64,000 nt of DNA, taken from the NCBI GenBank assembly GCA_949316495.1, contig OX439002.1, positions 18,098,001 to 18,162,000 of the forward strand. Reading direction: 5' to 3'. Of the stretch, positions 22,801-31,673 are shown one piece after another. The stretch is from Amphiduros pacificus. Lineage: Eukaryota > Annelida > Polychaeta > Phyllodocida > Hesionidae. The notes beneath the pieces are model-generated. The model made no database searches and was not told the DNA's origin. It worked only from the letters and a program-made list of their open reading frames with translations. The position numbers and the translations under genes are program-made. Positions within the stretch are counted from its first letter, which is position 1, and every line of letters starts with the position of its first letter.

Positions 22801-24634
22801 ACCATTTTCTTTAAATTTGACAATATTTTGGTAAATGTTTTCCTGGGGACAACACATTGAATCACTGAGGTATCTACATTCACCTCTCATTTCAGCACCC
22901 TGACCTAGTATGCTAGTGTTTCTGACACTGCCACTTGATCATGGCATCAGTAGTGGAGACTTGTCTAGAACTTCTTTCCTCTGTTTTGTGGATTGTGAAA
23001 TGACCTCTGTTCAGCTAATCTAATCATCACTAGGTTTGTGATGTGGTCTAATAAGAATTACAGTTCATTTTAGCCTAGGGAACCTCTGGTAGTCATTGTT
23101 TCAGGCCCAACTGTTACCATATTCTGACTCAAGAACAAAATATTCTCTTCATAGATCACCCTGGTTGTGTTTCAAACCTGCGTATTTTGTGTATTTCAAA
23201 CTTTTGTTGCCACAATTTTTGGGGAATTGAAAACATTGATCCCTTGTCAATTACTTTTGTCGCAAATATTTATGACACACAATTCCCCTGACAATGAGAG
23301 CAGCTTATTTTGAGTACATGTTGAGGGGCCAGCTTCACCCACCATAGTGAGACCCAGTTTCCCAGGATAAGGAGTTACACCCGTGACGTATAATCTCCGA
23401 AGTTTTATTACCCTCCCGAACCCGACCTTTCTTTCCAGGACAGCCTGCTGCCACAACAAAGATCCACTTTGTAAATAAACAGTTGGCCAGATTAATGTAG
23501 GATGTGTGTGATATGATATCTTATTACCATATATTTCATTACATGTTGAAAAAAAATAAGGTTAGATTATTAGGAACTCCCCCTTTAACATAAGTCAAAG
23601 AAAGAAAAACATTAATTCTTTTTCAATAAAGTAAATTATAAAAAAAAAAACATGAGAAGCACTTTATATTTATGGAAAGATCATTTTGAGTTTGATTTTT
23701 AATGATGAGATATGTATATGACATGTTAATTATCATCAGCTTGGGGAATATATGAGAACAACATTAAGACCAGTTATATTATTTTGCCAGGTTGTGGAAT
23801 GGATATGCTTGGTGCTAGATGCACATTTTACTCAGTTGATTCTGACCACAGATGCCAGAAAACTACTTGTAAATCTCCATCAACTTGTAGAGTCTCAGGT
23901 AAGATCTCTGTAATCTTGTACAGTGTTACAGTGATTAAGCTCCAATTTTGCAAAGATTTACATATAGGTCCCAATTTTATTTGTCTTTCATGTCTATTAA
24001 CTTTTTCGATTGATACATCCCAATGAGTATGTTAGATCTGCTTGAACAAGATCCCATTTGATAGCCCCCTCACAAAAGCACACTCCTTTCTTGGTCTCGT
24101 TTCTTTGTGGAGTGCTATCCTGGAGGCACTAAAAGGTAAAATGACGTCATCAGAGTAGGGCAATATGCTTATGTCATATGTGTTTACCCATCATGTGCAG
24201 CTTGTGACTGAGGCAGATTTCTCTGCAACTTCTATGACTTATTACAACACATCTTATTACTTAATATTAAACTTCAATATGTCATGATGTTTACATATAG
24301 ATATGCTCTCTACACACAAATTTACAGGTTTAATGCTTAATACCTTTAATCGTGTCAATCCATTATCACAGTTCCCATGCTCCTTTTGCTATTCCTATGA
24401 ATATTTAATAGAGCAGGTTAATTGGGATCTTGTTCTCAATGATCTCAAGAATAAAATGCTTATGGTTGGCTTTGCTTTCCAATTCCAATTTTATACTTTT
24501 TCTGAATGTAGGTTCACCTTTATGAAGAGTTAGTCAGCTTAGAAGGAATACTGAATCAGCTGAAGGAGAGAAGTTCACTGCCACCCAAGCAGCCACCAGG
24601 ACCCTATAGTATTAGTGTGCTTCATCTCTATTGA
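10739..24634 (+). CDS. NOL11: NOL11 (nucleolar protein 11), 16 exons
   Basis: NOL11 acts in the nucleolus as a metazoan t-UTP/SSU processome factor for pre-rRNA transcription and 18S processing. Exons: 10739-10870, 15639-15752, 16167-16223, 16317-16581, 17428-17490, 17604-17774, 17944-18026, 18253-18384, 18614-18673, 19014-19201, 20717-20842, 21253-21366, 21578-21656, 21961-22050, 23791-23898, 24512-24634. They give 1905 bases (634 codons plus stop) with no phase conflict; human NOL11 is about 719 residues. Recalled vertebrate matches include IWDLKFGILQ (human IWNIKFQTLQ), GKSLYIYPVALSTSTLSAAL (human [20 protein letters not shown]), VVEWICLVLDAHFT (human IMDWICLLLDANFT) and the C-terminus YSISVLHLY (human YSIEVLELF). 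The N-terminal half is beta-propeller-like. Start: an in-frame ATG also lies at 10688, but AAAATGG at 10739 is better placed. Confidence 0.92.
10998..11151. repeat. Long near-perfect hairpin (about 72-bp arms)
   Basis: The left arm begins AACAAAACATAC and continues with GAGCGGATTCAGT, TTGGTGAT, GCGGACGGATACCCT. The right arm is its inverse (AGGGTATCCGTCCGC, ATCACCAA, ACTGAATCCGC, GTATGTTTTGTT). The loop is only about 13 bases. It is GC-rich in an AT-rich intron, which fits a fold-back MITE. Confidence 0.75.
11150..11450. repeat. Short element with 15-bp inverted ends
   Basis: GTTTTTATACCTCAG at about 11149-11164 is matched by CTGAGGTATAAAAAC at about 11434-11448. The 270-bp interior is rich in CpG, TGACGTGAC-like and GGCGCG motifs. 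It directly abuts the preceding hairpin and the following element. Confidence 0.6.
11452..11974. repeat. Inverted-repeat element with iterated CCTGTCCGCCTCAC units
   Basis: Both ends carry a block of tandem units built on CTGTCCGCCTCAC. The left block spans 11452-11534 and the right block 11888-11974, in inverted orientation (GTGAGGCGGACAG). The outermost ends TGCTGGACG and CGTCTAGCA are also inverted. The middle holds no coding region. Iterated subterminal motifs like these often serve as transposase-binding sites. Confidence 0.7.
12560..14655 (+). mobile_element. CR1-like LINE, decayed and truncated at both ends
   Basis: The translated fragments match the better copy at 50371-53580 on the minus strand: YYDRNLTALMDKHAP against YYDREISSLMDKHAP, and HIYADDTQIYIPVD against HIYADDTQIYIPMD. 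The endonuclease domain is missing; homology starts in the linker before RT. The frame is broken several times (near 12770, 13260, 13590 and 13740). About 80 bases of RT are deleted at 13740, just before GVPQGSVLGP. Near 14100 a piece of that same GVPQGS segment is pasted in again. Homology ends after PRLWN near 14655, so the 3' end is also lost. Confidence 0.88.
15639..15752 (+). CDS. NOL11: NOL11 exon 2
   Basis: VADRRCLYNWSARTGQDITC then GAVINHITGNYAAVFNTK, between TTTTTTAATAG and GTGAGT. Matches human [20 protein letters not shown] in position and pattern. Phase 0 at both ends. Confidence 0.88.
16167..16223 (+). CDS. NOL11: NOL11 exon 3
   Basis: Nineteen codons, TIRTWNKEEIRIDKGKKLQ, bounded by TTTTCAG and GTGGGT. 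Matches human VLRIWNNEDVNLDK. Confidence 0.85.
16317..16581 (+). CDS. NOL11: NOL11 exon 4
   Basis: Begins VSKPVFKLLSVENWNPVILF and ends at GCAG before GTGAGA, leaving phase 1. LLSVENWNPVILFQDGTV aligns with human ILSVQGTEPLVLFKEGAV. This is the largest coding exon. Confidence 0.9.
16582..17427 (+). other. NOL11 intron 4
   Basis: A G-rich patch lies near 16822-16840. Nothing else is recognised. Confidence 0.6.
17428..17490 (+). CDS. NOL11: NOL11 exon 5
   Basis: EAEPISFCLHNENNALHLIH followed by T, ending one base into a codon before GTAAGT. It corresponds to the human segment around DRKFISLMSLSSDG. Confidence 0.8.
17604..17774 (+). CDS. NOL11: NOL11 exon 6
   Basis: The acceptor is TTCTTCAG at 17603. 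The nearer AG at 17584 would create a stop with the base carried over from exon 5. The peptide runs YKDGGLDQTVLSG to SYLAVAGVSQQSSTQSQK and ends one base into the next codon. Confidence 0.82.
17944..18026 (+). CDS. NOL11: NOL11 exon 7
   Basis: EGIGIWDLKFGILQAWRELP, then ENNMPKDQ. IWDLKFGILQ is one of the most diagnostic NOL11 matches. Confidence 0.9.
18253..18384 (+). CDS. NOL11: NOL11 exon 8
   Basis: MQVLHLDGSICVMCGKSLYI continuing through STLSAALGKFVNTSITQ. Aligns with the human region ending GALGKL. The acceptor pyrimidine tract is weak (TTTGTTAATGCAG). Confidence 0.88.
18614..18673 (+). CDS. NOL11: NOL11 exon 9
   Basis: NTEKNASVKHYIEEMADPKK, twenty codons, between TTTACAG and GTAGCT. 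This linker is poorly conserved; support is phase and splice sites. Confidence 0.72.
19014..19201 (+). CDS. NOL11: NOL11 exon 10
   Basis: Starts TPSHTQFKRIFGQFLKKQSA and includes LLISRCLKEKKFWPRDEL. FWPRDEL corresponds to human FYPRNCL. It ends two bases into a codon before GTGAGT. Confidence 0.88.
19202..20716 (+). other. NOL11 intron 10
   Basis: Contains a direct repeat around TTTTGACAAACAATAGAAT (19725-19790) and a 24-bp tandem pair built on CAGTGTAGTGCAACCCTACA (19845-19892). The rest is AT-rich. Confidence 0.6.
20717..20842 (+). CDS. NOL11: NOL11 exon 11
   Basis: NIYKDLFSELSERNELLMLH then HSVSNLPDIPEVSMVTALNC. LPDIPE.... matches human FPDIPESVTCACLK. Ends two bases into a codon. Confidence 0.9.
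21253..21366 (+). CDS. NOL11: NOL11 exon 12, before a U12-type donor
   Basis: RTEEAKFSALIDVDMEEEGC through PFPKQKAAF, an acidic linker followed by a motif like human VQKRAALLNA. The exon stops at GTATCCTT, the U12-type 5' splice-site consensus. Confidence 0.85.
21367..21577 (+). other. U12-type (minor spliceosome) intron
   Basis: The 211-bp intron begins GTATCCTTAT and has CCTTAAC at 21560-21566. The branch A lies 12 bases before the terminal AG, and there is no good polypyrimidine tract. These are the three hallmarks of GT-AG U12-type introns. The junction restores a smooth NOL11 reading frame. Confidence 0.85.
21578..21656 (+). CDS. NOL11: NOL11 exon 13
   Basis: Joined to exon 12 it reads FINKVLQLSYNDVFLMECLS then KLDFKYVI, matching human [20 protein letters not shown] in register. 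Donor GTAAGT. Confidence 0.88.
21780..21932 (-). repeat. tRNA-derived SINE head (fragment)
   Basis: On the minus strand, ATAGCTCAATATATAGAG resembles RNA polymerase III box A and GTGGTTCGAATCCTGG is box B, correctly spaced for a tRNA-like promoter. The block is not a foldable tRNA gene. It is a different family from the SINEs at 27755 and 46578, and sits in NOL11 intron 13. Confidence 0.6.
21961..22050 (+). CDS. NOL11: NOL11 exon 14
   Basis: TLLDHLHYLLATVPYTDESC then RKDSPLSMVK, thirty codons, donor GTAAGT. LLDHLHYLL matches human LFLKYLYFL. Confidence 0.85.
22069..23584. mobile_element. TTAA-flanked non-autonomous DNA element in NOL11 intron 14
   Basis: The ends AGGGGGAGTTCCTAATAA and TTATTAGGAACTCCCCCT are perfect inverted copies, flanked by TTAA on both sides (22065-22068 and 23585-23588). 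TTAA duplications are typical of piggyBac and also Kolobok superfamilies. The interior is 1.5 kb and has no transposase. A short acidic open frame lies at 22320-22523. Confidence 0.75.
22320..22523 (+). CDS. Acidic 67-codon open frame inside the TTAA element
   Basis: Starts MESEGDFTDSDCSTSVSDII and contains VQGWQFDPPQQ. Just past the stop another frame reads EESDSGDDLQQ. The layout, an acidic serine-rich start then a WQFDP-like phrase then EESDSGDD, resembles the N-terminal part of invertebrate P2X7-intracellular-domain-like genes. Recognition is tentative. It looks like a captured or decayed gene start. Confidence 0.3.
   Translation: MESEGDFTDSDCSTSVSDIIQVQSLCGSSEDERSGSEPPSGSFIEQGKVQGWQFDPPQQTRLVACKL
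23791..23898 (+). CDS. NOL11: NOL11 exon 15
   Basis: VVEWICLVLDAHFTQLILTT then DARKLLVNLHQLVESQ, aligning with human IMDWICLLLDANFT and AKRLLINLYKLVKSQ. This is the clearest homology block of the gene. Confidence 0.93.
23930..24350. repeat. MITE copy 2 (family of 2461-3028), internally inverted
   Basis: The first half matches the right half of copy 1 in the same orientation (TTTGTCTTTCATGTCTAT, GCACACTCCTTTCTTGG, GGCAATATGCTTATG). The second half matches the left half of copy 1 in reverse complement (GTTTACCC.TCA.GTGCAGC, TGCAACTTCTATG). It ends GCTTAATACCTTTAA. It sits in NOL11 intron 15. Confidence 0.65.
24512..24634 (+). CDS. NOL11: NOL11 exon 16 and stop
   Basis: VHLYEELVSLEGILNQLKER then GPYSISVLHLY and TGA, matching human [20 protein letters not shown] and GLYSIEVLELF. 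Downstream AATAAA signals lie at 24863 and in CCAATAAAAATATT near 24918. Confidence 0.92.
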   Translation, partial: VHLYEELVSLEGILNQLKERSSLPPKQPPGPYSISVLHLY

Positions 24635-24862
24635 TAAACATGACAATCATCTTCTTCTGATTAACCCTACATTCCAAGTTAATCGGATCATTATTATTTA
24701 TGTATCATATGTTATATTTTTATTGTCATATTATAATTCAACATCAAAAATGCCAGGAACATATAATTTCAGACACTGGATGAAATTATAAGCTGTTAAT
24801 TTGTAAAACGAAAAATGAAATATTTAAATTTTTTATGTTCCTTTATAATATTGTCTCAATTG

Positions 24863-24868
24863 AATAAA
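24863..24868 (+). promoter_or_regulatory. NOL11 polyadenylation signal (candidate)
   Basis: AATAAA lies 229 bases after the stop codon. A second AATAAA lies near 24919. Either could serve. Confidence 0.5.
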
Positions 24869-25194
24869 TGTTGTATTCAAACCATTTATTTATGTGTGAC
24901 AAGAATGACAAGATGGCCAATAAAAATATTGATGCATGATGATGGTTATTTGTTTTTGTCTAAATAATGTTCCACAAGATTTATTTCTTTTTGCCAATTT
25001 CAAAGACATTACTGAGTATTTAAAATATATTGGGTAAATCACTTTCCCAGCTTAAAAATTGGATTACAATGATGAGGAATAAAATTTATAATTAAAGCTA
25101 AACATGTTTCAACACAGGTTTTAAGCAAAGCTGACTATGGTATCATAGCATCTACATCGATGGTAAATTTTCTGTCTTTCTGTCCACTTAGATC

Positions 25195-25565
25195 TCTGAA
25201 TCTACTGCATTGAGTTGTTAGCATTAAGTAGGAAAAATATATAGGGGACCAATTCAGATCTTTTTTTTCCATTTTTAATATTTTTTGTTGTTGAAAATCT
25301 AATAGCTCTTTATGAGTTGTCAAATAGGCTACCATTTTGAATAGCATTACATTACAAATATTAGCCAGTGAAAATTGAGATGACGGGTTGGGGCTAAATT
25401 TAAGATGTAACATGTAACTTGATTTGTCAAAATCATCTGCTAAGTCTGCTCTAGAAAAAGGAATTCAATGATCATTTATGCAGCAATTTCCAGAAATATT
25501 TTGCTAACACTACAAAAAAAAAACCTGATCAGCACAGCTCTGAGGCCATTGGTCTGTTTTACAAA
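25195..25565 (+). repeat. Dispersed repeat, copy 1
   Basis: Aligns by eye with 56575-56945 in the same orientation: shared order of ATTTTGAAT..CATTACA, AATTATCATCTGCTAA-like, CCAGAAA.. and GATCAGCA.AGCTCT.AGGCC. No inverted ends or coding frame were found. The flanks (24869-25190 and 25565-25980) are unique AT-rich sequence, with a C-rich strand near 25830-25990. Confidence 0.5.
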
Positions 25566-26085
25566 AGTAAATAAATATTGATCATTCTCTTATTTAATTT
25601 AGGAAAGTGGCATAAAAATCAAACTACTCAATTTAATTTTGGAAAAATTCTACCTGCGATCAATTTTGGAAATTCCTGAAATGGCAGCAAAATAGAAGTG
25701 AACTTGATGCCTGTGATTAAAAAAATGGAGAGATATGAACAAAGTTATAAAGTTGATTTTTTCACCTTAACTAAATCTTGTTACCCGTGAATTTCTTTAC
25801 CATATTAAATTTATTTACTCCCTGACATATCAATCCTTTCCCTCCTTGCTTAATTCCCTCCCCACAATGCACTCCCCGTTTTACATGCTTCCCTTTTTTC
25901 CCCTAGTTACTCCCATCCCCTACAATTCTTCCCCTTTATTCCTGGTTTAACTTGCCCCTTTTTACCTTGGACAGTTTTCTTCCCTGAGTTGGGACCCCGG
26001 AAGCTGCCTGGGTTTCCCTTGCAGGTGGGGTTAAGCAGGCCAAGCAACCCCGGGATTGCCTCCCCGAAGCAGTCGCCAGCCCCAA

Positions 26086-27012
26086 TTAAGGTTTTGACAG
26101 GGTGAGGGTTGCGAGTCGTATGTATTTCAGGAAACCGTTGCTACGCCACCTGCCCAGAAGGCGGAGGTGTGTGTCTGATGCACCCTGCGAGGCTGCCGTT
26201 GTGGCCCTGCCCAAGCGGAAACTGTGAGTTGAGAAGAGGGATGTGTTCATGCATAGTCTTCCCAGTGTTGTATTGAGGGCCTTTGCCACTGCCCTGCTCG
26301 TGATGGGTTTTCCCCCCTTTGTAAGGAACAGTGCCCCAGGTATTCTGGGTCTGTTCTGAAGGTATGCCATAAGATGAAATACTGGACATACAAGGGTGCC
26401 TGTTGGTAGTAGGGTTATTATTGGGTTTTGTGGGGTGCGTTTGTGCTTGTAGTGTTGGAACTCAATGTTGATTTTCTCCACTGAGCCCTGTTTATATGTT
26501 ATGGAGAGCTGATTAAATTTTATTATGTTCTTGTAGTTTCCGTCTGATAGGGTGAGTTCCCCTATTCGGGCACATAGGTGATAGGCCACAGTGAATATGG
26601 CCTTCATTATGGTGTTGTCATATGTTGTCATGTAGACTAGCTGCTGAAGGAGTTTTCCCAATAAGTTGGGGGAGATAGGTTGTTTTTGTGGTGTATGGTT
26701 TCCCTTTCCGACTACATCCAGCAACTTCCGGATTAGAAATGAGCTAGTTGGGCTCGGGAGATCGCTCAGCTTATAAGCATAGGCTATGGCACTGAGGTAT
26801 GTATTTATTGTAGCTGGGGCATAATTGTTTAAATCCAGGTGAGCTATGAAAAGTGCTATGGTGTGACTAGATATATTTCCCCCCTTGTCCCCCACATTGG
26901 CTCTGAAATCTTGTAAGGTTCTCCAGGCTCGTAGGTATAGGTTTAACGATTTTGGCACCAGAATCCTTCTTAGTAGGCCCAGGAGGTGAGATCGTAATTC
27001 TGTGGTAGCCAT
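26086..27012 (-). pseudogene. Tyrosine recombinase part of the DIRS-group element
   Basis: A long frame of about 308 codons. Expected catalytic positions are visible: Arg in ARIGELTL, HxxR in THSFRLGRA, and the Tyr in FLKYIRLA near the end. In this group such enzymes integrate the circular DNA copy. It is the best preserved part of the element. Confidence 0.85.
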
Positions 27013-27056
27013 TGAGTGGGAACTGGGGTTGGCCGGGAATCTGCCTCGGGGGCCAC

Positions 27057-28700
27057 TTAGCGGAAGAGCTCCATATGCTGTTGGGAGAGAGAGTCGGCTA
27101 CTATATTGTTCTTTGTTGATGTATATACTGCTTTTAGTTTTGTGTTGTGTCTTAAAAGGTGGAGGGTTAGGTCCCTTACCATGACCATGATGTGTGGATC
27201 TGTGCTGGACTGATTATTGATTATTGCTTGTACCGATTGATTGTCAGTGTGTATTAACACTCTTTTATTTTCCAGGAATTGGCCGAACAACTTAAAACTG
27301 AGAAGTATGGGGTAAAATTCCAGAAGTGCTATAGAGTAGGCCTTCCAATCTGCTGGCCATAACCCCAGGGCGTATTTGCCGTTCATGTATAACCCATAGC
27401 CAATAGCCTCTGATGCATCCGTATATAAATGAAGTTGTTCATCCGTGTACCAAGATGGTTCTATGAAAAGGGATTTCCCATTATGATTCTCCAGGAATTT
27501 TTGCCATAGAGTTAGGTCCTCCCGTGTACCTTTTGTTAGCCGAACTTTGAAGTGGGGTTGTGGGTCTTTCATGTTCCAGAGCAATTGGTATAACCTACGG
27601 AGAAAAGGTCTCCCAGGGATTATCACTGAGCATGCAAAGTTCAATAACCCCAGTAGTGACTGAAGGTTTTGTATCGTTATTTTCCTTTGGGGATTGTACT
27701 TTCCCGATAAGGTACAGCATTTCTCTAGTTTGTCAAGGGGGAGGCTAGCCTGCAAGGCCACGGGCCGTGGCACAGTTGGTTAGAGCGCCAGCTTATTAGC
27801 ACCAGTTCCTCTGTGGTGATCCAAAGGTCGTGGGTTCGAACCCTGGCCGTGCCAAGATTGAACTCATGATACAATTTCCCATATGAGCTGAGGCCCGTGC
27901 CTAAAGGGTAAACCCGTTGTCCTTGTAAATCTGTGACCGGGCGGGTTGTCATGTCAAGGACCTGCGACATGACAATTCAGTGAGGCAGCACTATATCTGC
28001 TACAAGTAGGTCTCATCACGAAATGACTGAAATAATGTTGAAAGCGATGTAAAACCCCAAACAAGCAAACAAACAAACACAAGCTAGCCTGCATTCTTTC
28101 TGTGTCAAGGTGTATGCCCAAAAATGTGAGGCTTGTGCCCATTTCCATTTTATGTGAAGCCAGCGGTACCCCTACTTGGGCACATAGGTTTTGGAATATT
28201 TCCAGCTTATCCTTTGCCTCGATTAATTGAGTCCCTGATACATAAAGGAAGTCATCGAGGACATGGACCCCCGGGTAACAGCCTTGGGACCAAGCTATAT
28301 ATTCCAATGCCGTGGAAAAGTATTCAAATGTGGCACAGCCTGTGCAGCAGCCCATAGGCATGGTACAATCAAAATAGACCCTATTTCCCCAACTTATCCC
28401 AAGGCCCAGTATGTCTTCCGGATGTATAGGCTGGAGCTTGTAGGCATGTTCAATATCTATTTTAAACAGTATTGCCCCTGGGCCAAACTTCTGTATGAGT
28501 GTGATGGCGTATTGAATTGTGGCATATGACACTGATCTTTCCAGTCCTCTATGTTACTATTTATGGAGATTCCCCCTTTTGGGTGGGATAAGTCATGGAT
28601 CAATCTGAACTTGTTAGGTTCCTTTTTTTGTCTTAGACCTATTGGGGATATGATGTGTGGTGGTAAGTTATTTGGTTCAAAAGGACCAATCAATCTATTT
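27057..28700 (-). pseudogene. RT and RNase H part of the DIRS-group element
   Basis: RT motifs include FKIDIEHAYKLQPIHPED and the catalytic HVLDDFLYV. RNase H follows with LYTDASEAIGYGLYMNGKYA and LIHTDNQSVQAII. The region is a broken fossil and is also split by the SINE at 27755-28082. Confidence 0.85.
27755..28082 (+). mobile_element. tRNA-derived SINE, full-length, with target duplication
   Basis: The 5' head has box A (GGCACAGTTGGTTAGAGCG) and box B (GGTCGTGGGTTCGAACCC). The body includes ATATCTGCTACAAGTAGG and the tail is CCCCAAACAAGCAAACAAAC. GCTAGCCTGCA lies on both sides (27744-27754 and 28083-28093), an 11-bp target duplication. It is inserted antisense to the DIRS-group element and is therefore younger. 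A second copy lies at 46578-46867. Confidence 0.9.
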
Positions 28701-28978
28701 GCATCAATTTCCTTCTGTAATTTTTCCTCTACCGCTTGTGGGTGGGCAAGTGCTGAGTTATGATTTTTTTAATGTGTTTTTTGGGCAGAAAGCCGCTGTC
28801 CAAAATGATTTGGGGAATACTTTTATCTAAGTCTTGACGGAAGCCATACATGAACCCCATTTTCAAAAATTCCCGGGTGTCCGGGTCATAATTTAACAAG
28901 TCGGATAGTGCTTTTATTGAGATAGGGGAGATTGTTGATGGTTTGGGAATGTGATTCTTCAGCCAATTACCCGTGGTT

Positions 28979-30169
28979 TCAGGTGCGCCGAGAGCGGCTG
29001 GTGCGCCCTGGGAGGTCCTGTGGTTTCGTCTCTGGGGAATGTTTGTTATGTGTGTCCCCTATCCTGGGGACCCCGCTATGAAAGGGCTTATAGTCCTGAG
29101 TGGGTTCCAAACTTTGGGTCACTTCCGGCTTCTGTTGGCCGTCTTGTTGCACCTCACATAGTCGGGTGGGGTGGTCCGGGTTACCACACTTATAACATCT
29201 GTGCGTGTTAAGCCAGAGGCAAACCCCCGTGCAGGTAGATTCCTGGAATCTCCAGCACGTACCGTTGACCTTCGGAACTTGTGGCCCATTTCCTACTTGG
29301 GACATGGAGGGAAAATTGCTTTGTCTTGACCTATAGTTGTTTGATTGGCCAGGAAAATTTGCCGTGGCTGCAGGGGCTCTTTCCATACGGGAGCACCCCA
29401 GATACAACTCTATGTCAGTCTTGTGCCACGGTACCGCGTGGCGGGAGTTTTTATTCCTAGCAAGCCGCTTGGCCCTGTTGATTCTGAAGTGATTGTCGTA
29501 CTTTCTCCAGTCCATATTTGCTTTGTGTAATTTCTTTATTATCTCGTGATAACGTGGAAGGCGGGGCCCATCCTGTGGGTGAAATTTTACATGCTCACTG
29601 TGGAACGCCAGAAAAATGGACTCCCATTCCTCAAATGTGAGGTCAGAGGTACTGGTGCGTGCTTGGTTTGTGTCTATATTGTATTGGTCGTCCCCGTATG
29701 TGATATTTATGCGTGGCCCCCCTGTTGATTTCCTATGTGTTCTGCGATATATTTTTTGAAAGTCTAAAAAACTGGATTTGGAACTGAAGAGGATCCACCG
29801 ATGCCCCGGAGTTTCGGTTGAAATCTGGTCTGGCATTCTGGGACTCTAGATGTGTTGGGACTTCCCCTTGGCCCTGCATCCTCTCGGAATCTGCCTGGGA
29901 GGGTTGAGGCCTAGAGGGGCCCGATAGGTTGGCGGTCACTTCCGCTACAATTTGCGGGATTGCTTGCGCTACCGCCTCTGCGATGACTTGAGGCATGGAG
30001 GACTTCGAGTGTCTGGTGCAGTGGAGGTGCTCGTGGAGGTGCTCGGTGTCGGTTCAGCCTCGCCCCGGAAACTGCCAGGGGCAGGAGCCTCTTCGCTGGG
30101 GGGGTCCATCTCCCACTCCCCTAATCTCTGCACGTTCCTAGTTCGTCTTTTGACTCTGGCCTTTACCAC
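28979..30169 (-). pseudogene. Gag-like part of the DIRS-group element
   Basis: A proline/serine/glutamate-rich start (EEAPAPGSFRGEAEPTPSTS) leads to a region with FEEWESIFLAFHSEHVKF and a CCHC zinc knuckle CYKCGNPDHPTRLC near its C-terminal end. This is typical of a nucleocapsid-like protein. It is part of the broken fossil. Confidence 0.75.
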
Positions 30170-30429
30170 TGAAACATATTGATACCATTAGAAGTAGTCG
30201 TTTTTTTATTATTTTCACCTGATTTGACGGAACTCTCCTAGGAGTGTCCTGGATTTGTTAAGGATTGATATGATTCCTTATTACCGCTCACACACAATAA
30301 CAATAGTAATCATCAATAATAGAAGTAATAATGATAATAAAGAATTTTCTTTTAGCACTGTACCTGACCTGTTCTGCTCGTAGCGCTCGATTATTTTTCA
30401 TGTGTTCGAGGATACTTGCCAATTTTTTA

Positions 30430-31150
30430 ATGTGGTAGGGAGACTTGCCTCAGACCACTATCTGTGTGACAGGGAGACTTGCCTCTGATAAGAATAGGGA
30501 TGGGTATGCGTAGGGAGACTTGCCTCTAGCCCCATGCTATTGATATTATGCGGTGTATCAGGGAGACTTGCCTCTGACCGCTCTTTGTGTGACAGGGAAA
30601 CTTGCCTCTGATGAATAAAAAAGTGACTGATTACAGTGTGTTACAAAGCACATGCCGACTATTTGGTCTGTCATGTGGCTCTGTGCTTCGTGAGATGCTA
30701 ACAGGGAGACTTGCCTCTGATATTGTTGTAATATGTTTTATGGAGACCTTTCTCTAACTCCTGTATTGTATTAGATGTGCGGTGTATCGGGGAGACTTGC
30801 CTCTGACTCCCGCCTTGTGACAGGGAGACATGCCTCTGATAAGAATAGGAATGGGTATGCGTAGGGAGACTTGCCTCTAGCCCCACACTATCGATATTGT
30901 GCGGTGTATCAGGGAGACTTGCCTCTGACCGCTATATGTGTGACAGGGAGACTTGCCTCTGATAGAAGTAGAAAAAATGGGTATGTATAGGGAGACTTGC
31001 CTCTAGCCCCCACATGTATATACTGCCGGTGTATTAGGGAGACTTGCCTCCGGCTGATAATGGAATTGGGTGTGCATAGGGAGACTTGCCTCTAGCCCCC
31101 CGTTAATATGCAGATATATATATACTGTGAATTAGGGAGACTTGCCCCTA
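30430..31150 (+). repeat. Array of about 16 GGGAGACTTGCCTCT motifs
   Basis: AGGGAGACTTGCCTCT or a close variant occurs about 16 times, spaced 30-110 bases. It is followed alternately by GAY-type or AGCCCC-type sequence. Larger blocks also repeat: GATAAGAATAGG.ATGGGTAT and GCGGTGTATCAGGGAGACTT recur about 350 bases apart, a higher-order structure. It lies just upstream (minus strand) of the gag-like part, where an untranslated leader would be. Confidence 0.85.
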
Positions 31151-31670
31151 ACCACTGATGTGTTGCCCAAAGGCTTTCTCTGATAGTATTCGACATTGAG
31201 TGTGCTTAACTATATGCAAGGTCCACGCTATAGTTTCTATTATGTAGTAGCCAAACCAGAATTTTTTTCACTGACTGATTTCCTACACTTAAAACCTATT
31301 TCATTAAGAAATTGAGTAAATACAATTCCTACAATACATATAATATATTAAGTACATACAGTACCACAACCATCACAAGATATGAATATATTAAGTACAT
31401 ACAGTACCACAAACATCTCAAGATATTTTATAAGTACAATACATGCAATACATATGTGCAAATAAGATTATATAAGTCCTCATGGTGGTTTAATTTGACT
31501 GTAAGTGTATAAATAGAGTGAATTTGTTATGCTAATACAGTTAATATATTTTTAAGTTCTTGTTATGAATGATCATTCTTGTCTGCCATTATAACATCAA
31601 TACTGTCCAAGTTAATGATTAGTTATGTATCTCTACCCACCAAACTGTAAGTTTGTTGGCATCCTGCCAG
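31151..31670. other. AT-rich stretch with a 42-bp tandem duplication
   Basis: ATATTAAGTACATACAGTAC and its 3' context occur twice in tandem (about 31346-31387 and 31388-31429). No gene is seen. Confidence 0.6.
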
Positions 31671-31673
31671 TCC

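Noticed and set aside
30430-31150. CRISPR-like reading of the regularly repeated motif
   Set aside because: Spacing is irregular, spacers themselves repeat, and this is eukaryotic transposon-rich DNA.
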